From assembly GCA_032716605.1 (NCBI GenBank), contig CM064518.1, forward strand, positions 38,871,039-38,935,038: a DNA stretch of 64,000 nt. The letters run 5' to 3'. The position numbers and the translations under genes were made by a program. The notes beneath the pieces are model-generated. The model saw only the letters and a list, made by a program, of their open reading frames with translations, had not been told where the DNA came from and did no database searches. Shown here one piece after another: positions 36,386 through 49,016 of this stretch. The stretch is from Paralithodes platypus (Eukaryota > Arthropoda > Malacostraca > Decapoda > Lithodidae). Within the stretch, counting starts at the first letter, position 1, and the number at the start of each line of letters is the position of its first letter.

Positions 36386-37179
36386 CGCTAACACACATGG
36401 ATACGTAAGCCAATATCAGCCACCATATGTCTCTATGGAAATAATTATTCCTAATCATCTGCTAATAATACCAGCCTGGTGCACAAAAAAGGTAATATTG
36501 GTGAGACTGTTTTTGAAAATTACACACACACACAAACACACACACACATATACTGTATATATATGTTTTGTTGTTGGTTTAATTCATGCATGTGTTTGTA
36601 TGTGTGTGTGTGTGTGTGTAAGGGATACCTAATGTTGAAGGGGTGGCTTTTTTCAAGGTTGATTGAATGTAATCATACTACTACATACATGACATCACTC
36701 ATATTGCCACGAAAAGGGTGAATAGGAATATATCATAAGCCACATGGATAAATGTCGAAGCAGGAGGAGACATACACGCAATTATAAATACAAAGTTTTG
36801 AGGTCTCAGCGAATCCTGCCGAAACGAGATAACTTTTTGATATAAGATTAATGTCCCACCAACAACATCGACTTTGCTCGAATACAAAACCAGACATTTT
36901 AGATGCCTGGCATGACTAGCATACTTAGCTAACGATAACGAGATACCCCACATGCCCTTCTCATTTTGTTTCATGCAGTTTTGAGGAAGTTAGAGTGTTG
37001 TGAAGGGGAACAAGTATAGTAGCTGTATAAATATAATGACTTGTTGATGCTTATGTCATTCTGACTAACAGTATGCAGTACTATATTTCTTGTATTAAAG
37101 CAGTGAAGTTAAAAATAAGAAGAAGAGAGAGATAAACAAAACTCGAACATATATAAATAACATGAACTATTTAATAAAA
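36386..37179. other. Unassigned DNA with short CA/GT runs
   Basis: Short (CA)n at 36520-36548 and (GT)n at 36600-36619. The minus frame 36699-36974 (91 codons) has no domain I recognise and no supporting context. Confidence 0.45.
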
Positions 37180-37199
37180 AACACATATATATATATATA

Positions 37200-37267
<68 letters not shown>
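37180..37267. repeat. (TA)n microsatellite with ACTGTATA interruption
   Basis: About 88 bases; an 18-base G-rich run follows at 37314-37332. Confidence 0.95.
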
Positions 37268-37269
<2 letters not shown>

Positions 37270-37499
37270 CTAGACCATAAAAATAGACCGATATCTCTAA
37301 TAGCCATCTCGGGGAGTGGGGGGGGGGGGGGGTGTATTAAGGGACGATACAACATCTTATGATATTTCGCATTATTTTATGTTATTGTATTGTTTTTAAA
37401 GATTACGTGATAGCTTTCATTATCTGTAAATTGTTCCAATTTTTAGCTGTATGCAATGTAATATATATTCAATCGTTGTATATGGTATATTTGTTTTCA

Positions 37500-37580
37500 T
37501 ATATAATACTGATTATGCCGTAATACAATGCCGAAACGTCATTATGAAGCAAACATGATGAAAATAAAGATGATTTTTAT
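37500..37580 (+). other. PLE-terminus-like motif
   Basis: CTGATTATG near 37509, then TGCCGAAACGTCATTATG near 37530, then AATAAAGATG. The order CTGAT..., stem, GAAACGTC, AATAAA is that of decayed PLE termini with a hammerhead-like motif. There is no adjacent PLE coding sequence. Confidence 0.35.
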
Positions 37581-37668
37581 AACGGCTCTGGTGATTCTCT
37601 CCCTGATCAAACATTCCTGTTACTGAGTTATTTTACGTATTTCGTAAATGATAAAATAAGGCTGGCGA

Positions 37669-37688
37669 TATATATATATATATATATA
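37669..37688. repeat. Short (TA)n
   Basis: Ten TA units in AT-rich DNA. Confidence 0.85.
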
Positions 37689-37962
37689 AATGTTCTTTCC
37701 TATAATAAAAATACCCACACATTATACCGCATGCTGAGCTATAATACATTTGCTAAAGCTTTTATCCAACAAATGATGGGCCTCAGGCAGCTGGTATCTA
37801 TAATTAGGCTAATGTAATAATAATATGACAGGGAACACGCGCCGACAGAACATAATTGAGAAATGTCGTCCGCTTCCACGTACAGTACAATATAGTATTT
37901 CAACAACAAATACTGTACAAGTATTCCTGAAAAGAAATAAACTAAACGCACAGACATGCACG

Positions 37963-38026
37963 CTCTGTGTGTGTGTGTATGCGTATGTGGGTGTTTATGT
38001 GGGTGTGGGTGTGTATGTGTATGTAG

Positions 38027-38108
<82 letters not shown>
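37963..38108. repeat. GT-rich stretch followed by (GA)n
   Basis: Imperfect GTGTGTATGTGGGT units (37963-38033), then about 37 GA units (38035-38108). Confidence 0.95.
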
Positions 38109-38112
<4 letters not shown>

Positions 38113-38389
38113 AAGCATAATATTTGTGGAAGAAAATCATTCCTACGTAATGAAAGAAGCCATAGCGATTTGGGTTCATCCTAAGCTCCCCCACGTCCTT
38201 CAGTAACCCCAAGAAAGCTACAGAATAAGCAAAACTTTTCTAAAAATGTAATATCGGCATTGTAGAGTATACACAAATAGTTTTTGTTTAACAGGGAAAT
38301 GTGTTTTATTAAGCATTTACACAGACATTGTACCAGAAGGGAAACATGAACATCAACAGTTCAAATATGTGTACAGTATGTACGTACCT

Positions 38390-38530
38390 TTCGTGCCATT
38401 TAGTTGTCGATTATTTCCTGGTGAGCGATAACGAACCTGTAATTTTAAGAGGAACTGGCCTTCGGCCGGGACATTTTTATACCGAAATATTTACAAATGT
38501 ATCTTAAAAGGGGGTCTAGGGAGTGTTGTT
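38390..38530 (-). mobile_element. PB-1-related MITE fragment, inverted
   Basis: The reverse complement matches 17926-18080: ATGGCACGAAAGGTACGTAC, the GGCCGAAGGCC hairpin, then TTTTAAGATACATTTG. It ends in the same ACCTCCATCAAGCTTAAAAC block as the copy at 36180. Confidence 0.58.
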
Positions 38531-39910
38531 TTAAGCTTGATGGAGGTATAGCGAGGACACAATAAAATACATGAATAATTGAAACGATTGACCAAATATA
38601 CAGCCACTAACCCCAGCACAACTTTATATAGTTATTGTAAGCAAGTTTTCAAAAACAAATCTATTTGTTTTACACTTATCCAGCGTATGTATTGTAAAGT
38701 GTTCGTTAATAGCCCTAATTTTAAAGTTTGGACATTGAACATATCTGGTTATTTTTCCACATGATACTATAATTAACATGTATAATCATTAAACGGCAAG
38801 AGGCTCTCCCAAATTACATTATCAGGCATAATGAAGGTAGCTTGGTTGGAAGATCACATTTGAAATAATTGTCCATCTCTCCCAGCTAGCTAAATGATGG
38901 ATAATACCTTTATACTGTACATTAAGGTTCTCATAATGGTAAACGTTCTTCCCTAGGGTCGGCCTGTAATGAGTCTTTGGTGACAATGACGGATATATAG
39001 AATAATACATTGACTGAGCATGGCCATTATCCTGTGGTTATCACTCCACAAATGGCCCTCGCCTCATTAACTTAGGTCAATAACACACTCGGTCGACAAC
39101 ACTAAACGACAACTACTAGTCAACACATTTATAAGTTTATCTCCTCTTATCATCGCCAACAAATAAATATGCGGAGACTGTGATCGTCTCTTTATGCCTG
39201 TTTATTGGTATGTCTGGCTGTATGTTTGTTAGCCCGACTTCTAAAAACAATAAGAGGCATGTTTACTGAAGCTTCGTCAGTACCTTTATTTGCTACCAGA
39301 ATAGGAAGATTGAAATTATATTGAAAATCCGCTGATCCCTCCGACTCTCCACCTCTCAGTACAGTACCCACCCCAGCATTATCTTGCTTGAATTTTGTTT
39401 TCCCTTCTCCTTATCATTCTTACTGTACAGTATACTGTCTGCTTACCTAAGAACATCACACACACACACGCACACACAATGGTGATGATTGGATAACGCT
39501 TACAGGGTATCAAACGTTTAACCACTCATTTACAAAAAAAAAAAAAAAAAAAAAAAAAAATCTATAATGCTAGAACATAATTGAGTGAAATTTGAATTAC
39601 GTATTCAGTGGATCCTGAAGAATCACACCGGCTGTGGACAACAACAGTTGCAGGCAAAATTAGCCAATACCGTTACCCATGCCACCATGAACTACATCGG
39701 CTGCCGAACATGTCAGTCGAGGATCGAAAAGGCCGAGGACCAACACTGGTGAACTAATCTATATTACAATTTTTCTGGCTTGCTCCAATAGTGGATAGAA
39801 CTGAGGTACTGACCACACTGTTTTTAAGTATTTGTTTCACAAATTTTCGATCGACATAATATACTTTTTCTAAGAGAATGTATGATTATCATTACGTGGA
39901 TTCTTCCATC
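38531..39910. other. Unassigned DNA with an A-tract
   Basis: An A27 run lies at 39534-39560 and a short (CA)n at 39458-39477. The flanks of the A-tract show no TSD or retroposed gene that I can identify, and there is no supported gene. Confidence 0.5.
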
Positions 39911-40612
39911 TCATTCTCTTCTTCATTGTATAACCATCATTCTCTTCTTCATTGTATAACCATCATTTTATTCTTCATTGTATAACCATCATTCTCTTCT
40001 TCATTGTATAACCATCATTCTCTTCTTCATTGTATAACCATCATTCTCTTCTTCATTGTATAACCATCATTCTCTTCTTCATTGTATAACCATCATTCTC
40101 TTCTTCATTGTATAACCATCATTCTCTTCTTCATTGTAAACCATCATTCTCTTCTTCATTGTATAACCATCATTCTCTTCGTCATTGTATAACCATCATT
40201 CTCTTCTTCATTGTATAACCATCATTCTCTTCTTCATTGTAACCATCATTCTCTCTTCATTGTATAACCATCATTCTCTTCTTCATTGTATAACCATCAT
40301 TCTCTTCTTCATTGTATAACCATCATTCTCTTCTTCATTGTATAACCATCATTCTCTTCTTCATTGTATAACCATCATTCTCTTCTTCATTGTATAACCA
40401 TCATTCTCTTCTTCATTGTATAACCATCATTCTCTTCTTCATTGTATAACCATCATTCTCTTCGTCATTGTATAACCATCATTCTCTTCTTCATTGTATA
40501 ACCATCATTCTCTTCTTCATTGTATAACCATCATTCTCTTCTTCATTGTATAACCATCATTCTCTTCTTCATTGTATAACCATCATTCTCTTCTTCATTG
40601 TATAACCATCAT
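39911..40612. repeat. 26-bp minisatellite, about 27 copies
   Basis: The unit is TCATTCTCTTCTTCATTGTA plus TAACCA. Copies are highly uniform, with rare variants (TTTATTC near 39965, CTTCGTC near 40176 and 40462, and a few 1-3 base deletions). There are no spacers, so this is a minisatellite rather than a CRISPR array. Confidence 0.97.
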
Positions 40613-41984
40613 ACTATTACTTCGCCAATGAAATAGTAGAGCTTATGTTTCACCCTTATCGATGTGTGACAATCAATTACTTTATCTCAGCTTGATTGAT
40701 TTGATTGATCTATGCAATAAACTAACATATTTCCAAATAGATTTGAGTGAATATTGAGGCTTAAGATCAACAGATTTTTTTTGGATTCAAAGGCACCATT
40801 ATAATATACAGGAGTATTAACTATGAAAATATTCCTATTGAACTATTTGTAGTAAACAAATTACCCTGTTTTTGTTGATTGAATTAGTTGCTTCTTTGCA
40901 AACAGCGGCTACAAACTCTTGACATTTTTTCTATAATCGGCATATCAGCTTGATTTTTTTAATTACGCAGAGACGAAGATGTCGCGTACAGATTACATGC
41001 CTGTTTGCTTACAGTGTCTCTATGCTATCCATTTTGATACATATAGCTCGGTTTATAATGAAAAGACATATCTTCCTTTGCCTCTTCCCTTTACCGTTTT
41101 ATAAATTATTTGCCTATATGTATTGTGTCTATATTTATTGCATTTGCATTTTATATTACTATAGTATATAGTTTTGGCTTGAACAGTTAGATCATTATTA
41201 ATTAAACATGTGTTTGACAATTGTGTTGCATTCACATTCACAATCTATATATCAGGCAGCAAACTGTATCCACACTAGACATATATCAGGTGGGTGGGTG
41301 GGTGTTAGTTTGTTCAGTGGCCGTTGACTTTTTTTTTTTTTTTTTTTTTTTTAATGCTAGGTGCAATTACTACTTCGTCAAAAAAAAAAAAATTTGTGTT
41401 CTGTGTGTGTGCTTTGACCTTTTTTAATTTGATTATGAAATGCCTCGTTGGACTATAAATTTCCTGCGTGTTTTGTCTCATGCAATATGCGTTTGTCATA
41501 TATGATATGAAAGTGGGATTACATGCATAATTTTTCCTTTTTTTAATGTGGAAACGGTTAATATCATGTACTGAACATACTATAAGAGAATGTGTTGTAT
41601 ACGGGAATACAAAATAAGTGTATATATATATTCCGCATGTATTTCCGTTAACATGGAGAACAAGACTTCAATAATATTCAACATGAAATAAATCCTGACA
41701 AATACATGATATTAAAACATGAAATAGCATAAAACAAAAATCATGGACTGCTGCAAAATGAACAAATGGTATTACAGTTTTCTTGGCACGTGCGTGTTCA
41801 TTATATACTGTATATATGAACCATCTCGCTCTTTTTTAAATTCTATGTTTCTGTACCGATTTACATTTGAATTATGTTTTTTCCGCTTATATGCTCTTAT
41901 TGAAATAGTGTTGCCAATTATCAAAAGTGTCATATATTTCCAGACCTTAAATCTATAAATATGATCTATCAATTTTTTCTGATT
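40613..41984. other. Unassigned AT-rich DNA with a T-tract
   Basis: A T-run (about 23) lies at 41330-41352, followed by a second A-run near 41380-41391. No supported gene was found; frames here are hydrophobic AT-rich translations. Confidence 0.5.
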
Positions 41985-42237
41985 GGGGCAGAGAAAATCT
42001 TGTTACTTTTTAACGTCTCCAAGACCCAATTTCTTCCTCTATCTCTCCATCGCAGTCTTCCGCAAGACTATCAATTATTCTTCAACAATACACAAATCAA
42101 CCCTTCATCTTCTCTCAAAATTCTGGGTGTATCTTTTTCATCCAGCCTTTCTTGGAAAGATCATATTACCACTCTTGCTAAAAACGCTTTCCCAAAAATT
42201 TGGCACCAAATCTCGGCCACGGGGATATTGTGATTGA
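41985..42237 (+). pseudogene. Jockey-like non-LTR RT fragment
   Basis: The translation NVSKTQFLPLSLHRSLP followed by ILGVSFSSSLSWKDHITTLA is the region just after the RT active site in Jockey/I-like ORF2 proteins (SKTQ..., LGxxFSSxLSWxxHI). It ends abruptly at both sides, so only about 80 codons remain. A related piece is at 61655. Not functional. Confidence 0.7.
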
Positions 42238-42339
42238 TGTTGACACGTGTATAAATGCTATAGCCAGTGTGTTTAAAAGAGACAATGATTCTACAAGCCT
42301 ACATGGCAATACTGCGAGACCGACTGTAGGAATATAGCC

Positions 42340-42700
42340 AGTCAGGTGGAGCACTGTCTGGTGATGGTGGTGGGTTGGTAAGAGGGGTCAGAGGAAGGAA
42401 CGAGGAAGATAAAAACAAAGAGGAGAAAGAATAATTTAATATGAGGGAGAAGGGAGATGAGCAAAAGGGAGGAAGGATAGTGAGGAATACACAAGAGAGA
42501 GATTGGTAGGGAAAAAAGTAAAAGACAATTACCCGATCTTCCAGAAGGTGGAGTGTGGATAAATGAACAAATATGAAAAGGAGAGAGATAATACCACACG
42601 CATTCTCCCACACACTGGCGGACCAGTACGACAAATATAGTTGTTCAGTGTTTTGGTAACTGGGGAGCTGACAACATGTGTGTTAGTCTTGTTGAAGGGT

Positions 42701-42749
<49 letters not shown>

Positions 42750-42764
42750 ACCCACCCACCCACA

Positions 42765-42800
<36 letters not shown>

Positions 42801-43335
42801 CAGGATTTTAGTGGGCAGGGAATAAATAGGAACGTAGGAAGGGGGAGAAAATCTTGACTTGGGAAGGAGAGAGAGGAGTAGAGAGGAGAAACTGGAGAGA
42901 AAAGAGGATAGAGATGGAGGGGAAGACAGAGAAAGAATATAAAGTGATACATTGTGGAAGAAAGAAAGTATATAGAAATGGAAATATGAAGACAACAGAG
43001 AAACAGGTATTGAGAGAAAAGAAAGGATGACAGAGATGAGAGGGAATTAAGAAGGGGAATGGAGAATAAGGATAACTAGAGAGGAAGGAAGGACAGATGA
43101 AGAAAGCAAGTAGAACAGAGGATAGAGAAGGGTGAGAGAATCGAGAAGTTAAAAGTTGGAGTGAGGGAAAATAGCATAGGAAAGTAATATAGAAGAAAGG
43201 GAATAGGGGAAGAGGATGAATAGTGAGAGAGGAAGAGTAGATAGAGAAGGACAAACAAATGGATGAGAGAGCAGAGAGAGAGTTAGGTCGTGTTCCCAAA
43301 AGGTGTGGAGGGAGAAGTTAATAAACTTTGAAAGG
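42340..43335. repeat. Purine-rich low-complexity DNA with (CA)n and (CGCA)n
   Basis: GGA/GAA-rich + strand on both sides of a simple-repeat core: (CA)n 42702-42747, CCCA units 42747-42762 and CGCA units 42763-42800. Reading frames on the minus strand are Ser/Phe/Leu-rich artefacts of the purine bias. Confidence 0.85.
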
Positions 43336-43747
43336 GAGTGAGAAACGAAAATAAGCAAATTACAGGCACGCCTGGCTTTGCACTCAACCTCATATATCTC
43401 CACTTTCCAAGGTCCAGTTAGTAAATATTTTTCACTTCTCCGAGGTTTCAGAACATATAGATTCCATTTTCTCAATAAATATAATGTATTAATGGCACAT
43501 ATTCGCAGTTGGTTACTAAATCAGGAAATTATATTCCACGATATGATAATACAGCTGTGACTATGGCGACTGTGGCAAATATTTGACAGTTGGATGACGT
43601 ACTCTATGTACGCAGTTAATTCCCTACACAACCATAGTTAAACCAATGTATTTTATTTTCACAGAGTTTTCATGAATCAAACAGAAGTGGGTACATTGTT
43701 TGACGTATGTAATCATATCTCCAGATCATAGTAATGTGCATGTATAG
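43336..43747. other. Unassigned DNA
   Basis: No supported gene or repeat was found. Confidence 0.5.
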
Positions 43748-43962
43748 TTAACCCTTTGAGTACCAGCGACGTGTGTTATATTATATTCTAGCAATATTTA
43801 GACGGCATTGTGCACTGTACAGCTTGGGACGGATCTGTGGTAGTTAAAAGGGTTGTTTGAGATAGTTTGAAGCGTTATCATTGTGCTAGAGGTCCTTCCC
43901 AAGCTGAATTAAATCGTCTAATAGTCGTGAAAATATGATGAAAGGGACGTCCCTGCACAAAA
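43748..43962. mobile_element. PB-2 MITE copy
   Basis: Starts TTAACCCTTTGAGTACCAGC, the best-preserved terminus of the family. AGCTTGGGACGGATC near 43822 faces GGTCCTTCCCAAGCT near 43891, giving the same foldback as the other copies. The right terminus is decayed (ATGAAAGGGACGTC). Confidence 0.65.
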
Positions 43963-44405
43963 TATTCCACTGCACACTGGAGAAACAGGAAACAGTGAGA
44001 TGAAACATTATTGAGGATAATATTATTGGAGTAAGAACATTTCCTGCCGAAATCGTCTTAATAAAGCATACAAGGTATGCGAGACGAACACCGTTTCATC
44101 TCTGTCATTCTTTGTCCTTGCAGGGGACATAGATTCTGCTGAGAATGAAGGTATACATTAACGTTCGGTCAAATCCCAAACAATCCAATGTCTTGCCTGC
44201 ACCTACACTAACAAAACTGATCTAGTTGTCATCTGTCTGGACTAAGCCTAACATAAGCTAGCCTAACTTTTCCTTAACCTAGCTTACTATAATAGAACTT
44301 GACTGACTTAATCTAAATTTTAAGTAAGAGTTAATATTTGACCTAAAATGGGAATGTTACTATAACTCAAATGATCCATTTTAAAAGGCTATGTAAGATT
44401 TTGGA
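43963..44405. other. Unassigned AT-rich DNA
   Basis: Several CCTAA-containing words occur at 44250-44290, but no telomere-like array. Confidence 0.45.
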
Positions 44406-44690
44406 AATAATATATCTATCTATCTATATTGTATCTATTGTAGAGATCGCCACCTGCAAGTGGCACATATGAGCCTGCCGCCCTTCGGTAGTTTGTATAA
44501 GGCTTACTCCCCTAGATAGGTTGCCGACCAAGGTGGACGAGCCCCATTCATTCGGATTTGTATAAAGTTGTCTCCCCTAGATGGGATGTCGACGAAGGCT
44601 GATGAGTCCAAACCACCTGGATCATTATAAGGTTGTTTCCCCTAGATGGGTTGCCGACCAAGGCTGACGAGCTACTGGTAGCACTCTACC
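44406..44690 (-). mobile_element. NA-C-related fragment with three minisatellite units
   Basis: CTATCTATCTAT at 44411 is followed by a diverged terminus and three ~62-bp units containing CTCCCCTAGATGGGTTGCCG-like sequence and GACCAAGGCTGACGAG. These are the same units as in the NA-C copies at 18793 and 45511, so this is a third, rearranged copy. Confidence 0.6.
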
Positions 44691-45510
44691 GACCATCTCT
44701 TGAATTAAATAAACTCTTCTTTGGCATAATTATATCCTATATTGCCACTAAATATTGTGAACATCGGTCCATAACTTTTTGAGATATCTTATTTACACAA
44801 ACAAACAATTAAGATAAGTGTTGCATTGCATGAAATAAAAATAAACGAAAGAACACCAAGTTTATGGAAATGTTAGACTGAGAAGCGATTTTCAAGTTCT
44901 AAGTTAGCAGTCAGAATAATTAAGCTACACACTATACATAATAAATTATAGGTTTAATATTTCTAAAATTTATGTATGCAAATATGTATAAGATCAATAG
45001 ATAATGTGAACAATTATAGTCACCCAAAGTATTATATGCTATTCAAAATCTATAATATGAACAAATATTTGTTGTTACCTCTGCATCAGAGCTTAAAACT
45101 TATTAACATTCAATCAAATACATCAAATGTTTGGAAACATAAATACAGTGCGATACACCTGAGCATGAGACAATTATATACTAATGGTGTCAGCAGACTG
45201 CCACTGCTGTGTGTCTCTCGAGGCCCGGAGTCCCGAAAACAATAGACATGCAATTGCTTTTCTGTCGCTGACTGAGAACCTTTCAAGTTGATTTCCCAAG
45301 TCAGCCAAGGAAGTTAAGTCCGTCTCCTGTTTCTGACTATATCATATAGAAAGTATAAAACCATACTCACGCCTCCTAATAATATAATAAACAATAAAAA
45401 TACGTAAAAGAAAGGATTTTTTTTTAGATAGCAAAGTAAATATCTATCAGTGGATGTTTGTTCTTGGGAAATGGCACATGACAGTGGTCGTGAAGTGGGA
45501 GAAGCCAAAT
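44691..45510. other. Unassigned AT-rich DNA
   Basis: No supported gene. Frames at 44976-45571 have no recognised domain, and the 3' part of one overlaps the NA-C element. Confidence 0.5.
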
Positions 45511-45888
45511 TAGCATACAGTCTATCTATCTGTCTATTGCCAGACGCATAACTCCCGTTGAGGGTAGTCATACACAGAACGCCTCAAGTGGATCTATTCC
45601 CATTGAAGACCAGTTTATGAAGAACTTACACTCAACTTTGGGATCGTCCGACTCAGAGGCCATCTATGTATTTTTTGAACATTTTCTACAGTGGTGGGCG
45701 GCTAGTTCATACACCAACCTGTTTCACCCTTAGGTAAGAAGTAAGAATTTATTTCAGGTTGTCTCCCTTAGATGGGTTGCCAACCAAGGCTGACAAGTCC
45801 AATTCACCCGGATTTGTATAAGGTTGTCTCCCCTAGATGGGTTACCGACCCAGGCTGACGAGTCCCATACACCCAGATATATAGCATA
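45511..45888 (-). mobile_element. Non-autonomous element NA-C, copy 2 with 7-bp TSD
   Basis: TAGCATA at 45511-45517 and 45882-45888 brackets the element. At the low-coordinate (3') side there is a CTAT tail and ATTGCCAGACGC. At the 5' side there are two ~60-bp minisatellite units (GATGGGTTGCCAACCAAGGC and GATGGGTTACCGACCCAGGC). The whole body aligns with the reverse complement of 18799-19232. Non-coding, presumably mobilised by RTE machinery because of the shared 3' end. Confidence 0.78.
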
Positions 45889-45890
45889 AC

Positions 45891-45892
<2 letters not shown>

Positions 45893-45944
<52 letters not shown>
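45893..45944. repeat. (TA)n microsatellite
   Basis: About 26 TA units just outside the NA-C TSD. Confidence 0.95.
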
Positions 45945-45947
<3 letters not shown>

Positions 45948-46364
45948 ATAATTATAGTTGCTTGTTCTTCTGATTCTTATACATTTTAGTTACTTATATT
46001 AGTTAGTTTGGTCAGTTTGTTTTCAATGTGACTAATTATATACTCATCCTTGAACGATGGAACGAAAAATATAATTAGTAAATATATGATCTATTGCCCC
46101 TAGCCCCTTTCTTCTTGTTACCCTCTGTAAACATATACAACTATGTGCTGGGAGTGTGGAATGCAAGCTATTCCTTCTCATTAGGGTTCATCTGATGTTC
46201 CAAGACATTGTTTTGCTTGTACAGTTACACCCGACAGTTCGACGCGACTGTCGTAAGTTCCTCAGACAAGTTTGGTCTTTTGATTGTGGCCACGGTCCGC
46301 TAACAAATGTTGTCATTAGTGCCACTCACGGAGACTTGTGGGAGGCCGGGTCCTAAAGCCGAGG

Positions 46365-46802
46365 TGTGATGGTGAGGGAGGTGGTGGTGTAAGGAGGGAG
46401 GTTGGTGGGTGATGGTGAGGGAGGAAGGTTATGGTCTGATTGTGAGGCAGGTGTTGGGGGAGATAATGAGGTTGTGGTCTGATTGTGACGGAGGCTGTGG
46501 TGCAGGGAGGGAGGTTATTGTCTGGTGGTGACGGAGGCTGTTGTGCAGGGAGGGAGGTTATGGTCTGATTGTGAGGGAGGTGTTGGGGCAGATGATGAAG
46601 TTGTAGTCTGATGGTGACGGAGGCTGTGGTGCAGGGAGGGTAGTTGAGGTCTGAGGGTGAGGGAGGGGGTGGTGCAGGGAGGAAGGTTGAGGTCTGATGG
46701 TGAGGGAGGGAGGTTGGTGGGTGATGGTAAGGGAGGTGGTGGTGCAGGGAGGGAGGTTGATGTCCCATAGGAGGGAGAGGGTGGTGCAGGGAGGGAGGTT
46801 GG
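46365..46802. repeat. Purine-rich minisatellite, ~50-bp units
   Basis: Imperfect units containing GGTGCAGGGAGGGAGGTT and TCTGAT(G/T)GTGA(G/C)GGAGG, repeated about eight times with variable spacing. Pro/Ser-rich minus frames arise from this repeat and are not genes. Confidence 0.88.
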
Positions 46803-47019
46803 GAGATATGTATTGACCTTTGCCATCAAATCAATACTGCTAAAATTATGTTTACTCCGCCACCATTGGATTAGGTGGAGCTATTTAAAACAAATAATTT
46901 ACAAGCTGTCAGATCAATAAGCCAAAAAGGATGATTTGGACTTACATTACATCAGCATAGCCAAACTTTAGGGTCGGCATGATAATCCGCGTGGATACAA
47001 ACACGGCTATTGATTTGTC

Positions 47020-48730
47020 TATCTATCTATCTATTGCCTGACGCCGTGATCCCCGAAGGGGTGGACACGAACGAACCGCCCCCATGCACCTCTGTCCCCA
47101 GTCAGTCGACGCCCCTCCCCCCAACCAGCACCGCCTTTGTTCATGTAGTTCCTCACTCCATCCTTCCACCTCATATTCGGTCTACCTCTCCCCCTCTGTC
47201 CCTCCACCTCGCTCTCGTACACCCTCTTAGTCATTCTCTCGCTTTCCATACGTTCCATATGGCCGAACCATCTCAAGTTGTTCCATTTGACACTTTCCGG
47301 CACATCTACCTCCACACCACACCTCCTTCTTACTTCCTCATTAGTCTGTCTATCCCTCCATGTAACTCCGCACGCACTCCTTAAGTAATTCATTTCCACT
47401 GCTCTCACTCTTGGTCTGAGTCTCTCAACCAACGTCCATGCTTCGCTTCCGTAAGTCAGTGTCGGGATTACCACACTGTCATGCAAGGACTTCTTCACTT
47501 CCATACTGACCACCCTATTTCTTGTTACTGCTTTTAGCGTTCCTACAACCCTCTTCCCCTGTTGTACCCTCCCGCACCTCTTCATCCATAGTCCCATCTT
47601 TACTCAACACACTGCCCAGATACTTAAAAGAGTTGACGATCTCCATAGCCTGACCGTTCAGCTTCACCTCACACTCTGTGACTTCACCCCTTTCGAAGAC
47701 CATAACCTTGCTCTTCCCCGTATTTACCTACAAATTCCGTTTTTCGCACACTGTTCCAAACTCATTTACCAGACCCTGCAACTCCCATTCATTATCACTC
47801 ATCAGAACTGTATCATCCGCAAACAGCAGTATAGGTAGCTTCCACTCAATTCCCTCCCTTTTCAGCGATACACCAACATCCACTGCTCTTGATAGTATTT
47901 CTTTCATAACTCCATCCATATATACAGTAAACAACCACGGGGACATCACACACCCCTGTTTCAAACCAACATTCAGGTCAAAGAACTCGCTCTGCTCACT
48001 CTCCACACGTACTGCCGCCTTTGCACCCTCATACATGCTCTTCACTGCTTTCAGCAACTTGCCCTCTACTCCGTATATTCTAAGTACTTTCCACAAACCT
48101 TCTCTATCCACTCTGTCATAGGCCTTCTCCAAGTCCATAAAGGCAACATACACCTTTTGTTTCTTCTCCAGATACTTCTTCACAACACAATTCAGGGTAA
48201 AAATCTGATCTACACATCCTCTTCCCTTCCTAAAACCTCCCTGCTCGTCGCCTATCCATTTATCCGTTCTCACTCTCACTCTCTCAATCACTACCCTACT
48301 GTATACCTTCCCTACTACGCTTAGAAGACATATTCCTCGGTGGTTACCACACACTCCTCTTTCCCCTTTGCCCTTATATAGGGGGACTATTATGCCAGCC
48401 TTCCAGTCATCGGGTGCACTCCCCTTCTCTCATGCTAGTTTGCACATTGTCCATACCCATTCTATCACTATCTCACCACCATACCTCAACATTTCCCCAC
48501 ACACTCCATCTGTTCCTGGTGCTTTCCCCAACTTCACTCTTTTCATGGCTTCCCACACTTCTGACCTCCTGATCCCCTCCTCCTCCTCCACTACTTCTCT
48601 TCTTCTCCCTCCCATACCATATCCAGCTATGTTTGCTGGCTCTTCATTCCTTACATTTAGCAACTCACTGAAGTACTCCCTCCATCTTTCGATGGTGTGT
48701 GTGTTTTTTTGTTTTTTTCTATATTCCAAC
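47020..48730 (-). mobile_element. RTE-A copy 3, longest of the family here
   Basis: The minus-strand 3' tail is CTAT repeats (47020-47035) followed by ATTGCCTGACGCCG. The copy runs through the RT and breaks off near 48730 before the endonuclease, so it is 5'-truncated. The portion from 47036 to 47690 is nearly identical by eye to the copy at 13013. Confidence 0.9.
47031..48729 (-). pseudogene. RTE-A reverse transcriptase, two kinds of break
   Basis: From the N-terminal side: 48430-48729 carries GKAPGTDGVCGEMLRYGG. After stops, 47728-48354 carries NHRGICLLSVVGKVYSR, GDEQGGFRKGRGCVDQIF, FMDLEKAYDRVDREGLW, GLKQGCVMSPWLF and LLFADDTVL (catalytic Asp pair intact). 47515-47703 continues in the same frame with KYLGSVLSKDGTMDEEVRE. 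Then a 2-base loss in a CT run near 47570 (compare 13565) shifts the frame to 47031-47597, which holds YGSEAWTL, GVTWRDRQTNEE and RWFGHMERM. The first three pieces are separated only by stops. Not functional but recent. Confidence 0.88.
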
Positions 48731-49016
48731 TACTCCCTTTCGGGCATAGGCTGAGAGCCTGTACATTCAACCGTACATTGAACAGCGAAGCCCGTGAGGT
48801 CTCGTTCCAGTCTAGGGAGTGAGATATGTGAAGCACATTGGGATACAACCAGCCCTCGATATCTTGCCTTCCCTAGGTGCACGGTTGCACACCCATGGCT
48901 CGAAGCAGCCACATCTCTGAAGCTGCTTCGCTCCAATGCTTCACTGTCTCACCACCTAGACTCGGACCCTTACTCTGAGAACGCCACCTATTGAGTAATG
49001 AACTCACTAGGCATTG
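48731..49016. other. Unclassified sequence 5' of RTE-A copy 3
   Basis: A moderately GC-rich block with no recognised domain. It might belong to another repeat into which RTE-A inserted. The frames are short. Confidence 0.35.

Noticed and set aside
36699..36974. 91-codon minus frame as a host exon
   Set aside because: No domain, no flanking splice context that I can support, and surrounding DNA is repeat-rich.
39911..40612. Possible CRISPR array (regular 26-bp repeats)
   Set aside because: There are no spacers between repeats and the context is eukaryotic; it is a minisatellite.
42340..43335. Ser/Phe/Leu-rich minus frames as membrane proteins
   Set aside because: They are complements of a purine-rich low-complexity tract and overlap in several frames.
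46316..46829. Pro/His/Ser-rich minus frames as a secreted low-complexity protein
   Set aside because: Produced by a purine-rich minisatellite; two overlapping frames give the same composition.
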